A stretch of DNA of 5,119 bases from Peptoniphilus sp. (GCA_029983555.1 JASBZH010000097.1:1-5119), one strand, 5' to 3'. Positions 1 to 5,119 are shown, numbered from the stretch's first letter. Notes: generated by a model from the sequence alone, not told the origin. Program-made: numbers and translations.

Positions 1-197
1 TCCTGTCCTATATATTTTGACCCAATAGCTTTTCCATTGTATTCTATGATATTTCCCCTTGCCTGTTTGGGAAACACCAAAAAAGATGTTCCCGTAACAA
101 GTAGAGGAAATAAAAGTCCACATATAATCATCATAAATAGTGAAATTTTAAATGCTTTTCCAAAATTTTTTATTGTTGTTTTCATTGTATTTTTCAT
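1..197 (-). CDS. kdpC: KdpC, potassium-transporting ATPase subunit C (N-terminal part, cut by window edge)
   Basis: Accessory subunit of the KdpFABC potassium pump, anchored in the membrane by one helix, with an extracytoplasmic domain thought to assist K+ binding or KdpB function. Only 65 full codons are inside the window; the usual length is about 190-205 residues, so roughly two thirds is missing beyond position 1. The visible protein begins MKNTMKTTIKNFGKAFKISL. It has one hydrophobic segment at about residues 18-42 containing the family-typical LLFPLLVTG stretch, then FPKQARGNI and GKAIGSKYIGQ, which match the conserved N-terminal pattern of KdpC. The start at 197 was chosen because GAGG (205-208) lies 7-8 bases upstream; a second in-frame ATG at 185 is possible but less well spaced. 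The start is 11 bases after the kdpB stop, as expected for the last structural subunit of the operon. Confidence 0.96.
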   Translation of the reverse strand, partial: MKNTMKTTIKNFGKAFKISLFMMIICGLLFPLLVTGTSFLVFPKQARGNIIEYNGKAIGSKYIGQ

Positions 198-203
198 TTT
201 ATT

Positions 204-210
204 ACCTCTT
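204..210 (-). promoter_or_regulatory. Ribosome binding site of kdpC, overlapping the kdpB stop
   Basis: The minus strand reads AAGAGGT followed by AATAAA and the kdpC ATG. The first two bases of this site are also the last two of the kdpB TAA stop, so ribosomes ending kdpB are placed directly at the kdpC start. This suggests translational coupling, and it supports the ATG at 197 over the one at 185. Confidence 0.75.
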
Positions 211-2263
211 AAAACTGAATTCCTACAATTAATCCTGAAATTAGGATATCAATTAATTTTATTCCTATAAATGGCGTTATCATGCCGCCAACTCCGTATA
301 TCAACATATTTCTTCTGAGAAGTTTTGAAGAAGACATCGGTTTATATTTAACACCTTTCATTGCCAATGGTATTAGGCAAGGTATAATTATGGCATTAAA
401 AATTAGCGCTGATAGTATAGCACTTTGTGGAGTGCTAAGGCCCATTATATTTAATATTTTAAGCTGAGGAATTGCTGTCATAAACATTGCAGGAATGATG
501 GCAAAATATTTTGCTATGTCATTTGCAATGGAAAATGTTGTAAGGCTTCCTCTTGTAATTAAAAGTTGTTTTCCTATTTCCACGACTTCTAATATCTTCG
601 TTGGGTCTGAATCCAAATCAACCATGTTTGCAGCTTCCTTAGCTGCACTTGTTCCACTGTTCATGGCAAGTCCTACATTTGCCTGAGCTAGTGCAGGAGC
701 ATCGTTAGTACCGTCACCAGTCATAGCTACAATTTTTCCTTCGGTCTGCTCTTTTTTTATTACTGAAATCTTATCTTCTGGTTTACACTCTGCAATAAAT
801 CCGTCGACACCTGCTTCCTTTGCTATGGTTGCAGCTGTAAGTGGATTATCACCTGTGCACATTACAGTTTTTATTCCCATTTCACGAAGTCTTTTAAATC
901 TATCTGCCATTCCTGGTTTTACAGTATCTTTTAAATAGATTACTCCAAGAATTTTGTTGTTTACACTTACAGTTAGAGGTGTTCCACCAAGGCTTGCTAT
1001 TTTATTTACATTTTCACTTAAATCTTTAGGAATTACTCCACCGTTATTTTTAACGTAATTTTCAATAGCATCGGAGGCACCTTTTCTTATTTTTGTGCCA
1101 TCTTGTAAATCAACTCCACTCATCCTACTTTGCGCAGTAAATTCTATATAAGTTGAATTACCGTCGTCAACACTTTGATCTCCTAAATGACGAGCAAGTG
1201 CAAGTGTAGATTTTCCTTCTGGAGTTTCATCTTTTAAAGATGTAAGAGCTGCATATTTAACGAGCTCCTTCTTGTCTACTCCGCTAACTGGGAAAAAGTC
1301 CGCTGCAAGTCTATTTCCATAAGTTATTGTTCCAGTTTTATCAAGTATCATTGTATCTACATCGCCGCAAGCTTCAACAGCTTTACCTGACATGGCAATT
1401 ACATTAAATCTAGTTACTCTATCCATTCCAGCAATACCTATTGCTGAAAGCAGTCCTCCTATTGTTGTAGGAATTAAACATACTGCAAGAGCTATTAATG
1501 TAGATATTTGTAAGTTTACGCCCATGTATGAAGCTATTGGATAAAGAGTTACTATAACTATCATAAAAATAATTGTTAAAGATACGAGCAATGTGTTAAG
1601 AGCTATCTCGTTTGGAGTTTTCTTTCTCGATGCACCTTCAACTAAGGATATCATCCTATCTAAGAAAGTATTGCCTGAATCCGATGTAATTTTTATCTTT
1701 AACCAGTCAGAAACCACAGTTGTCCCTCCAGTTACTGAACAAAAGTCCCCACCAGATTCTCTTACAACAGGAGCAGATTCACCAGTAATGGCAGATTCAT
1801 CTACTGAAGCTATACCTTCAATTACTTCTCCGTCTCCTGGAATTATCTCTGCCGAATTTACAAGGACGACATCACCCTTTTTTAACTCACTAGAAAGAAT
1901 AATCTTTTCAGATCCGTCTTCTAAAAGTATCCTTGCTTTGGTATCTTTTTGAGTTTTTTTAAGAGTTTCAGCTTGAGCTTTTCCGCGCCCCTCAGCAATG
2001 GACTCGGCAAAGTTTGCAAATAGTATAGTCACAAATAATATGACTGACACTACTATATTGTATGTCCTCAAAGATTCTACATTCTCTACAACTCCAAAAA
2101 TGTTTGGATTAAAAGAAGATATTAATGTTATTAAAAATCCAACTTCCACTACAAACATCACTGGATTTTTCATCATATATTTTGGATTTAACTTTTTAAA
2201 TGAACCTAAAATAGCTTGACTCACTATTTCTGAGGTTATTAGTTTTTTATTTTGCTTTTTCAT
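209..2263 (-). CDS. kdpB: KdpB, potassium-transporting P-type ATPase catalytic subunit
   Basis: Catalytic subunit of the Kdp K+ pump: it hydrolyses ATP in the cytoplasm through an aspartyl-phosphate intermediate to drive K+ uptake through KdpA. The 684 residues match the usual length (about 680). Seen in order: N-terminal membrane helices (about 34-51 and 68-87); the actuator-domain motif TGES (160-163); the membrane motif LIPTTIGG with Pro265; the phosphorylation motif DKTGT with Asp308; the nucleotide-binding Phe375 and KGA (394-396) regions; TGDN (470-473); and TGDGTNDAP (515-523). The late membrane motif SIANDIAKYFA carries Asp582 and Lys585, counterparts of the charged pair that couples KdpB to KdpA in E. 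coli. Three C-terminal helices follow. No key residue is missing and there is no frameshift. AGGAGA sits 5 bases before the ATG. It lies between kdpA (9-base gap) and kdpC (11-base gap), as in a standard kdpABC operon. Confidence 0.99.
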   Translation of the reverse strand: MKKQNKKLITSEIVSQAILGSFKKLNPKYMMKNPVMFVVEVGFLITLISSFNPNIFGVVENVESLRTYNIVVSVILFVTILFANFAESIAEGRGKAQAETLKKTQKDTKARILLEDGSEKIILSSELKKGDVVLVNSAEIIPGDGEVIEGIASVDESAITGESAPVVRESGGDFCSVTGGTTVVSDWLKIKITSDSGNTFLDRMISLVEGASRKKTPNEIALNTLLVSLTIIFMIVIVTLYPIASYMGVNLQISTLIALAVCLIPTTIGGLLSAIGIAGMDRVTRFNVIAMSGKAVEACGDVDTMILDKTGTITYGNRLAADFFPVSGVDKKELVKYAALTSLKDETPEGKSTLALARHLGDQSVDDGNSTYIEFTAQSRMSGVDLQDGTKIRKGASDAIENYVKNNGGVIPKDLSENVNKIASLGGTPLTVSVNNKILGVIYLKDTVKPGMADRFKRLREMGIKTVMCTGDNPLTAATIAKEAGVDGFIAECKPEDKISVIKKEQTEGKIVAMTGDGTNDAPALAQANVGLAMNSGTSAAKEAANMVDLDSDPTKILEVVEIGKQLLITRGSLTTFSIANDIAKYFAIIPAMFMTAIPQLKILNIMGLSTPQSAILSALIFNAIIIPCLIPLAMKGVKYKPMSSSKLLRRNMLIYGVGGMITPFIGIKLIDILISGLIVGIQF

Positions 2264-2268
2264 ATCTA

Positions 2269-2274
2269 TCTCCT
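2269..2274 (-). promoter_or_regulatory. Ribosome binding site of kdpB, overlapping the kdpA stop
   Basis: The minus strand reads TAGGAGA then TAGAT and the kdpB ATG. The AG of the kdpA TAG stop forms the start of AGGAGA. The overlap suggests coupled translation of KdpA and KdpB, which must be made in equal amounts. Confidence 0.8.
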
Positions 2275-4012
2275 AAAACAAAAGTGTTAGATGTTCTGAT
2301 ATTGGTCCAAGTGCTAGTGCTGGTAAGAATGTCAATGCTGCAAAAATATATACTATAAACACTAAGATGACACCAAAACCAAAATTATTCGTTTCTAGTG
2401 TGCCCGAACTTTCATTTACAAAGTTCTTTTTCATGAGCGAACCTGCTATTGCAAGCTGTATAACTATTGATAGGTATCTTCCAAAAAACATTGCAAGTCC
2501 AGTTGTAACATTCCAAAATAGAGTGTTGTCATTAAGACCCTCAAATCCTGATCCATTATTTGCAGCAGCAGAACTAAATTCGTAGAGCACTTGTGATAGC
2601 CCATGGAATGTTGGATTTGTTATGGCCTCTGTACCCATCTTTGTTGTAATAGCTATTGCGCTAAATGCAAGTATTAAAAGCGGATGAATTATGATACAAA
2701 GGGCAGTGAGTTTCATTTCGCGCCCTTCTATTTTCTTTCCAAGGTATTCTGGAGTTCTACCTATCATAAGACCACAGATAAAAACTGCAAGAATACAATA
2801 CATTATCATATTCATAAGCCCTACTCCCAAACCTCCAAAAACCACATTTAACATCATGTGAAGAAGTGGAACGAGTCCACCAAGAGGTGTAAGAGAATCA
2901 TGCATATTGTTTACTGTTCCTGTTGTAAATGATGTTGTCGTCGTTGTAAATAGAGAAGACTGTGAAATTCCAAATCTTACTTCCTTTCCCTCCATGTTTC
3001 CCATAGTATTATTTAAGCCCATTGCATTTAGTCCGGGACTTCCCTTGCTTTCTGCCCAAAAGCAAAGTCCAATGCCAAGTATAAATATTATACTCATTGC
3101 AATTAAAATTGAATTTGACTGTTTTTTCTTTTTTGCTTTTTGATAAGTCTTTTTATCTGAAGCTTCTTTTTCTTTTTTTCTTAAGTCTTTGCTTACCATC
3201 TTTCCAAATACCAATACACATGATGCAGGTATTAACATCATAGAGTATAGTTCTATTAGATTTGTCAAAACAGTTGGATTTTCAAGTGGTGTAGATGAAT
3301 TTGCTCCAAAAAATCCTCCACCATTTGTTCCTAAATGCTTAATTATTTCAAGGGATGCCACAGGACCAGTAGGTATTATTTGTCTTGCACCTTCAATTGT
3401 GTCAACTACAATATTACCTGAAAGGTTTTGTGGAACTCCTTGCCATACTAAAATTAATGCACCAATTATTGAAAATGGAATTAAAACTCTAGTGGTAATT
3501 CTTGTAATATCTACAAAGAAGTTCCCTACTTCGTCTTTTGTCCTTCCTGCAAGTCCTCTAATAAATGCCATACAAGCAGCATATCCTGTCGCAGCTGATA
3601 TAAACATCATAAATGTTATTACAGCCATTTGTGAAAAGTAACTAAGACTTGTTTCACCAGCATAGTGTTGCAAGTTTGTGTTTGTCATAAAACTTATAAT
3701 CGTATTAAATGATATGGACTCTTCCATTCCTACTATAGAATTTGGATTCAAAAATAAAATCCCTTGAATTCTTAAAATTATATATCCTAAAAATATTGAC
3801 ATGGCATTTGTCAACAAAAGGTATATGGCGTATTTTTTCCATCCCATCTTCACACTTGCGTCAATCCCTATAATCTTATATATAAAGTTGTCTATGGGAT
3901 CAAACAACTTATCTAGTTTTCCCTTTTTGAAATCAGCTACTTTATACAAGTAATTTCCTGCAGGGATTACAAGCAATATAAATATTATTAGTGTCAATAC
4001 AATTTGTATCAT
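2273..4012 (-). CDS. kdpA: KdpA, potassium-transporting ATPase channel-like subunit
   Basis: Membrane subunit that binds and selects K+, related to the four-repeat KtrB/TrkH K+ transporter superfamily. The 579 residues are somewhat longer than the E. coli protein (557). About ten hydrophobic segments can be read. The four selectivity-filter loops are recognisable: TNTNLQHYAGE (110-120, with Gln115 equivalent to the E. coli selectivity residue Gln116), LGTNGGGFFGANSS (227-240), TTGTVNNMHDS (363-373) and ANNGSGFEGL (484-493). Other family landmarks are IRGLAGR (151-157), IGRTPEYLGKKIEGREMK (417-434) and a C-terminal LPALALGPISEHL. The extra length is largely a lysine-rich cytoplasmic loop at about 274-298. 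An AGGAGG (4018-4023) fixes the ATG at 4012. It follows kdpF by 12 bases and precedes kdpB by 9, so it belongs to the same operon. Confidence 0.99.
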   Translation of the reverse strand: MIQIVLTLIIFILLVIPAGNYLYKVADFKKGKLDKLFDPIDNFIYKIIGIDASVKMGWKKYAIYLLLTNAMSIFLGYIILRIQGILFLNPNSIVGMEESISFNTIISFMTNTNLQHYAGETSLSYFSQMAVITFMMFISAATGYAACMAFIRGLAGRTKDEVGNFFVDITRITTRVLIPFSIIGALILVWQGVPQNLSGNIVVDTIEGARQIIPTGPVASLEIIKHLGTNGGGFFGANSSTPLENPTVLTNLIELYSMMLIPASCVLVFGKMVSKDLRKKEKEASDKKTYQKAKKKKQSNSILIAMSIIFILGIGLCFWAESKGSPGLNAMGLNNTMGNMEGKEVRFGISQSSLFTTTTTSFTTGTVNNMHDSLTPLGGLVPLLHMMLNVVFGGLGVGLMNMIMYCILAVFICGLMIGRTPEYLGKKIEGREMKLTALCIIIHPLLILAFSAIAITTKMGTEAITNPTFHGLSQVLYEFSSAAANNGSGFEGLNDNTLFWNVTTGLAMFFGRYLSIVIQLAIAGSLMKKNFVNESSGTLETNNFGFGVILVFIVYIFAALTFLPALALGPISEHLTLLF

Positions 4013-4017
4013 ACTTG

Positions 4018-4023
4018 CCTCCT
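4018..4023 (-). promoter_or_regulatory. Ribosome binding site of kdpA
   Basis: Perfect AGGAGG on the minus strand, 5 bases upstream of the kdpA ATG and one base after the TAA stop of the 25-codon kdpF reading frame. Its position supports both the kdpA start and kdpF being a translated gene coupled to kdpA. Confidence 0.85.
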
Positions 4024-4024
4024 G

Positions 4025-4102
4025 TTAAAATTTATCGGGATTAATGAGGGCATAAAATAAGTAACATCCCAATAATCCCACAATGATTGATATAAATATC
4101 AT
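4025..4102 (-). CDS. kdpF: KdpF, 25-residue potassium-transporting ATPase small subunit
   Basis: Short single-helix membrane peptide that stabilises the KdpABC complex in E. coli; in the known structure it lies against the KdpA subunit. The translation starts MIFISIIVGLLG and ends CYLFYALINPDKF. This has the KdpF hallmark pattern: a hydrophobic helix with a small Gly-rich centre, then Y-[FL]-x-x-L-[IV/L]-x-P-[DE]-[KR]-F at the extreme C-terminus. The 25 residues compare with 29 in E. coli. A perfect AGGAGG lies 5 bases before the ATG. It sits 15 bases after the 31-codon microprotein gene and 12 bases before kdpA, the standard kdpF position. By position it corresponds to the second of the two small hydrophobic ORFs (orfY) that I recall being described ahead of kdpA in C. 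acetobutylicum. It is easily missed by gene callers because of its size. Confidence 0.93.
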   Translation of the reverse strand: MIFISIIVGLLGCYLFYALINPDKF

Positions 4103-4107
4103 AGTTA

Positions 4108-4113
4108 CCTCCT
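4108..4113 (-). promoter_or_regulatory. Ribosome binding site of kdpF
   Basis: Perfect AGGAGG on the minus strand, 5 bases (TAACT) upstream of the kdpF ATG and 4 bases after the TAG stop of the preceding microprotein. A full consensus site in front of a 25-codon frame is strong evidence that the frame is translated. Confidence 0.85.
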
Positions 4114-4117
4114 ATAT

Positions 4118-4213
4118 CTAATCAGCCTTTTGTATTTGTCTCTCACACCAACTTACAAAAAACAATATACTGATAAATGCTATAATTAAAATTCCTATAA
4201 ATATAAAATCCAT
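4118..4213 (-). CDS. 31-residue single-span membrane microprotein, first gene of the kdp structural operon (orfZ-like)
   Basis: A small reading frame that I read as a real gene but whose function is not known to me. The product starts MDFIFIGILIIAF, continues as one hydrophobic helix (about residues 3-20) and ends VSWCERQIQKAD, a short charged tail beginning with Trp22-Cys23-Glu24-Arg25. A short N-terminus with Asp, a single helix and a Cys-Asp/Glu-Arg tail is a pattern I remember in unannotated microproteins just upstream of kdpF/kdpA in several phyla; that is from memory, not from a search. AAGGAGA (4221-4227) lies 7 bases before the ATG. The stop is 15 bases before kdpF, with only the kdpF ribosome binding site between. 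By position it corresponds to orfZ of the C. acetobutylicum kdp region. It could be another Kdp subunit, an assembly factor or a regulator; it is unlikely to be chance because of its ribosome binding site, membrane character and operon position. Confidence 0.8.
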   Translation of the reverse strand: MDFIFIGILIIAFISILFFVSWCERQIQKAD

Positions 4214-4220
4214 ATAATCA

Positions 4221-4227
4221 TCTCCTT
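4221..4227 (-). promoter_or_regulatory. Ribosome binding site of the 31-residue microprotein
   Basis: AAGGAGA on the minus strand, 7 bases upstream of the ATG at 4213. An earlier ATG at 4221 overlaps this site and opens only an 8-codon frame, so the ATG at 4213 is the better start. Confidence 0.75.
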
Positions 4228-4235
4228 GTAAAATC

Positions 4236-4241
4236 AGTCTA
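4236..4241 (-). promoter_or_regulatory. Candidate -10 element of the kdp structural operon promoter (weak)
   Basis: The minus strand reads TAGACT, a 4-of-6 match to TATAAT, about 9 bases before the AAGGAGA of the first operon gene. No good -35 hexamer lies 16-18 bases upstream (GAGCAC at 17), which would suit a promoter that depends on an activator. If this is the -10, transcription would begin near 4229, leaving a leader of about 16 bases, and the perfect direct repeat at 4284-4303 would fall at about -55 to -74. That is close to the -71 to -55 KdpE site I recall for E. coli kdpFABC. Other AT-rich hexamers nearby (for example TATATT around 4274-4281) could serve instead. Confidence 0.3.
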
Positions 4242-4252
4242 CAACCTTTGTG

Positions 4253-4269
4253 CTTAAGGTGCTCTTAAC
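4253..4269 (-). repeat. Proximal direct repeat, TTAAG half-sites 11 bp apart (possible KdpE operator half)
   Basis: The minus strand reads GTTAAGAGCAC then CTTAAGCAC: two TTAAG cores with an 11-bp period, one at 4264-4268 and one at 4253-4257. Tandem half-sites one helical turn apart are the usual target of OmpR/PhoB-type winged-helix regulators such as KdpE. This pair lies about 40 bases upstream of the first gene of the operon. Binding by KdpE is inferred, not shown. Confidence 0.5.
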
Positions 4270-4283
4270 GTTTAAATATATGT

Positions 4284-4303
4284 ATTAAGATTGCATTAAG
4301 ATT
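4284..4303 (-). promoter_or_regulatory. Perfect tandem 9-bp direct repeat upstream of the kdp operon, probable KdpE binding site
   Basis: AATCTTAAT occurs twice on the minus strand with GC between (4295-4303 and 4284-4292), an exact repeat with an 11-bp period. OmpR-family regulators bind such tandem half-sites as head-to-tail dimers; the E. coli KdpE site, TTTATA-N5-TTTACA, has the same 11-bp spacing. The repeat lies in the only sizeable gap of the locus, about 70-90 bases upstream of the first operon gene, and the gene for the expected binding protein, kdpE, is next door. Role inferred from architecture and context. Confidence 0.6.
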
Positions 4304-4336
4304 CTAAAAAATCCTTTTGCTAAATTTAAATGGAAA

Positions 4337-4390
4337 AATTGGCAATAAAAAACCTCCTTTCTATAAAAAGAAAGAAGGTTATTGTCAATT
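4337..4390 (-). terminator. Rho-independent terminator of kdpE with an outer bulged extension
   Basis: On the minus strand, AACCTTCTTTCT (4369-4380) pairs with AGAAAGGAGGTT (4351-4362) around a 6-base loop. All 12 pairs form if one G-U wobble is counted, and the stem runs directly into a U tract (UUUUUUAUU, counting the last two stem bases). On the plus strand the wobble becomes a C-A mismatch and no U tract follows, so it is oriented to end kdpE transcription, about 40 bases after its stop. Outside this stem, 4337-4346 and 4381-4390 are also complementary at 9 of 10 positions, separated from the inner stem by a 4-base bulge on one side only. The inner 12-bp stem is the terminator proper; the outer arm is an unusual addition. 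Confidence 0.82.
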
Positions 4391-4416
4391 TATAAATATT
4401 AATAAAATTAAAATCT

Positions 4417-5115
4417 TTAATCTTGTCTAATCATTCGATACCCTACACCAATATGAGTTTGAATGAATTTTTGTTTGCTAGATCCCGACTCCAGTTTCTT
4501 TCGCAAAGTTGTCACAAAAACTCTCAAGGAAGGTATGTCGGATGTAAAGGCGTTGCCCCAAACTTCTTTTAATATAAAGTTATGAGTAAGCACCTTGTCT
4601 GTATTTTGCGCAAATACACATAGCAGTTTATATTCGATTGGAGTTAGATGAATCTCCTCATCATTTAAATAGGCACAACCAGAGAGGTAATTTATTGTAA
4701 GATCTCCATTTTTATAAATTCCGCTAGGTTCTTGATCTGGTTTATCTATTACTTTTCTTCTAAGTGCCACGCGAATCCTTGCCAAAAATTCGTCAATGCT
4801 AAAAGGCTTTGTGAGGTAGTCATCTGCTCCTCTATCCAATGCCTGGACCTTATCTTGATCTTCACTTCTTGCACTCACAACTATAATTGGAAGACTGCTC
4901 CAACTCCTTACTTTGTCAATTATTTCCACTCCATCCATATCGGGCAGGCCTAAGTCCAATATCATTACATCAGGATTGTAGGATAGACACATTGTAATCG
5001 CCTCTTTGCCAGTTTTGGCACATTGATACTGGTAGTCGTGGACTTCTAGTGTTGTCTTAATTAAATTTATTATGGCCTTGTCGTCTTCAACTACAAGTAT
5101 TTTAGATTTATACAT
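4417..5115 (-). CDS. kdpE: KdpE, OmpR-family response regulator of the kdp operon
   Basis: Cytoplasmic transcription regulator that is phosphorylated by the sensor kinase KdpD at low K+ or osmotic stress and activates the kdp structural genes. At 232 residues it is of normal length. The receiver domain (about 3-118) shows the acidic pocket Glu10-Asp11-Asp12, phospho-acceptor Asp54 in MILDLGLPDMDG, switch Ser81 in VVSAR and Lys103 in LTKPF. The winged-helix DNA-binding domain (about 130-230) contains LTPIEYKLLCVFAQN, ILKEVWG, SLRVFVTTLRKKLE and the C-terminal THIGVGYRM wing, all typical of KdpE. The ATG at 5115 gives the usual KdpE N-terminus (KILVVEDD), but only four bases precede it, so its ribosome binding site and any overlap with an upstream kdpD are out of view. 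It lies upstream of the structural genes, in the same direction, with its own terminator; the assignment as KdpE rather than a generic OmpR regulator rests on sequence similarity plus this context. Confidence 0.94.
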   Translation of the reverse strand: MYKSKILVVEDDKAIINLIKTTLEVHDYQYQCAKTGKEAITMCLSYNPDVMILDLGLPDMDGVEIIDKVRSWSSLPIIVVSARSEDQDKVQALDRGADDYLTKPFSIDEFLARIRVALRRKVIDKPDQEPSGIYKNGDLTINYLSGCAYLNDEEIHLTPIEYKLLCVFAQNTDKVLTHNFILKEVWGNAFTSDIPSLRVFVTTLRKKLESGSSKQKFIQTHIGVGYRMIRQD

Positions 5116-5119
5116 TTTT

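Larger units (their letters stand above)
4214..4416. other. 203-base intergenic region between kdpE and the kdp structural operon
   Basis: In transcription order this gap holds the end of the kdpE transcript with a terminator hairpin, then about 30 AT-rich bases, then two pairs of direct repeats with 11-bp period, a weak candidate promoter and the ribosome binding site of the 31-residue microprotein. The leader left between any promoter in this gap and the first gene is too short for a c-di-AMP (ydaO-type) riboswitch, which controls potassium genes in some Firmicutes; I see none of its structure here. No convincing gene lies in the gap on either strand. Confidence 0.7.

Noticed and set aside
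37..270. 77-codon plus-strand frame with a hydrophobic C-terminus over the kdpB/kdpC junction
   Set aside because: Its hydrophobicity is the mirror image of the KdpC membrane segment and the AT-rich junction. kdpC and kdpB in the minus strand are clear, with matching ribosome sites.
1593..1952. 119-codon plus-strand frame inside kdpB
   Set aside because: It is antisense to a fully conserved part of KdpB (actuator domain and TGES motif), has no clear ribosome binding site and resembles no known protein; a shadow of the real gene.
3119..3193. Frameshift or sequencing error in kdpA suggested by the low-complexity lysine run
   Set aside because: The frame stays open and the conserved family sequence resumes on both sides in the same frame (LVFGKMVSK before; SIIFILGIGLCFWAESKG after), so it is an in-frame loop, not an error.
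3189..3641. 150-codon plus-strand frame inside kdpA
   Set aside because: Antisense to conserved KdpA including the second selectivity-filter loop; no ribosome site or protein family features. The opposite frame explains every base.
4197..4221. Alternative ATG at 4221 for the first small gene
   Set aside because: It overlaps the AAGGAGA site and opens an 8-codon frame ending in TAG; the ATG at 4213 has proper spacing and a 31-codon membrane protein.
4214..4260. Possible c-di-AMP (ydaO-type) or other riboswitch ahead of the operon
   Set aside because: The space between any likely promoter and the first start is a few tens of bases at most, far too short for a ydaO aptamer of over 100 bases, and no conserved core or stems are seen.
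4330..4395. 21-codon plus-strand frame (MEKLAIKNLL...) in the kdpE-kdp gap
   Set aside because: No ribosome binding site precedes it, and it lies wholly within the bulged terminator hairpin, whose paired arms account for the sequence.

Overview
The window is a nearly complete Kdp high-affinity potassium-uptake locus, with every gene on the minus strand, so transcription runs from high to low coordinates. In transcription order it holds kdpE (4417-5115), a terminator hairpin (4337-4390), a regulatory stretch with phased direct repeats (about 4230-4303), a 31-residue membrane microprotein (4118-4213), a 25-residue KdpF (4025-4102), kdpA (2273-4012), kdpB (209-2263) and the first 65 codons of kdpC (1-197, cut by the window edge). 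The two small genes were found by reading the 4013-4416 gap on both strands.

The DNA is AT-rich and favours A/T-ending codons. Ribosome binding sites are strong (AGGAGG, AAGGAGA). Each structural gene starts 9-15 bases after the previous stop. Together with the protein sequences this suggests a low-GC Gram-positive bacterium, most likely of the Clostridia or a related anaerobic class. Genus cannot be fixed from the sequence. Two tiny hydrophobic genes ahead of kdpA match what I recall of the Clostridium acetobutylicum kdp region (orfZ, orfY, kdpA, kdpB, kdpC).

KdpA is the channel-like K+-binding subunit, and KdpB is the P-type ATPase that energises transport. KdpC is a single-span accessory subunit and KdpF a small stabilising peptide. 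KdpE is the OmpR-type response regulator that, when phosphorylated by the sensor kinase KdpD (not in the window), should switch on the structural operon. Here kdpE lies upstream of the structural genes and is separated from them by its own terminator, so the structural genes probably have their own promoter. Just upstream of the first small gene lie two pairs of direct repeats with 11-bp spacing, a good candidate for the KdpE operator.

I see no evidence of a wholly new system. The observations most worth a second look are the 31-residue microprotein, the phased repeat array, the long bulged hairpin between kdpE and the operon, and a lysine-rich cytoplasmic loop in KdpA.
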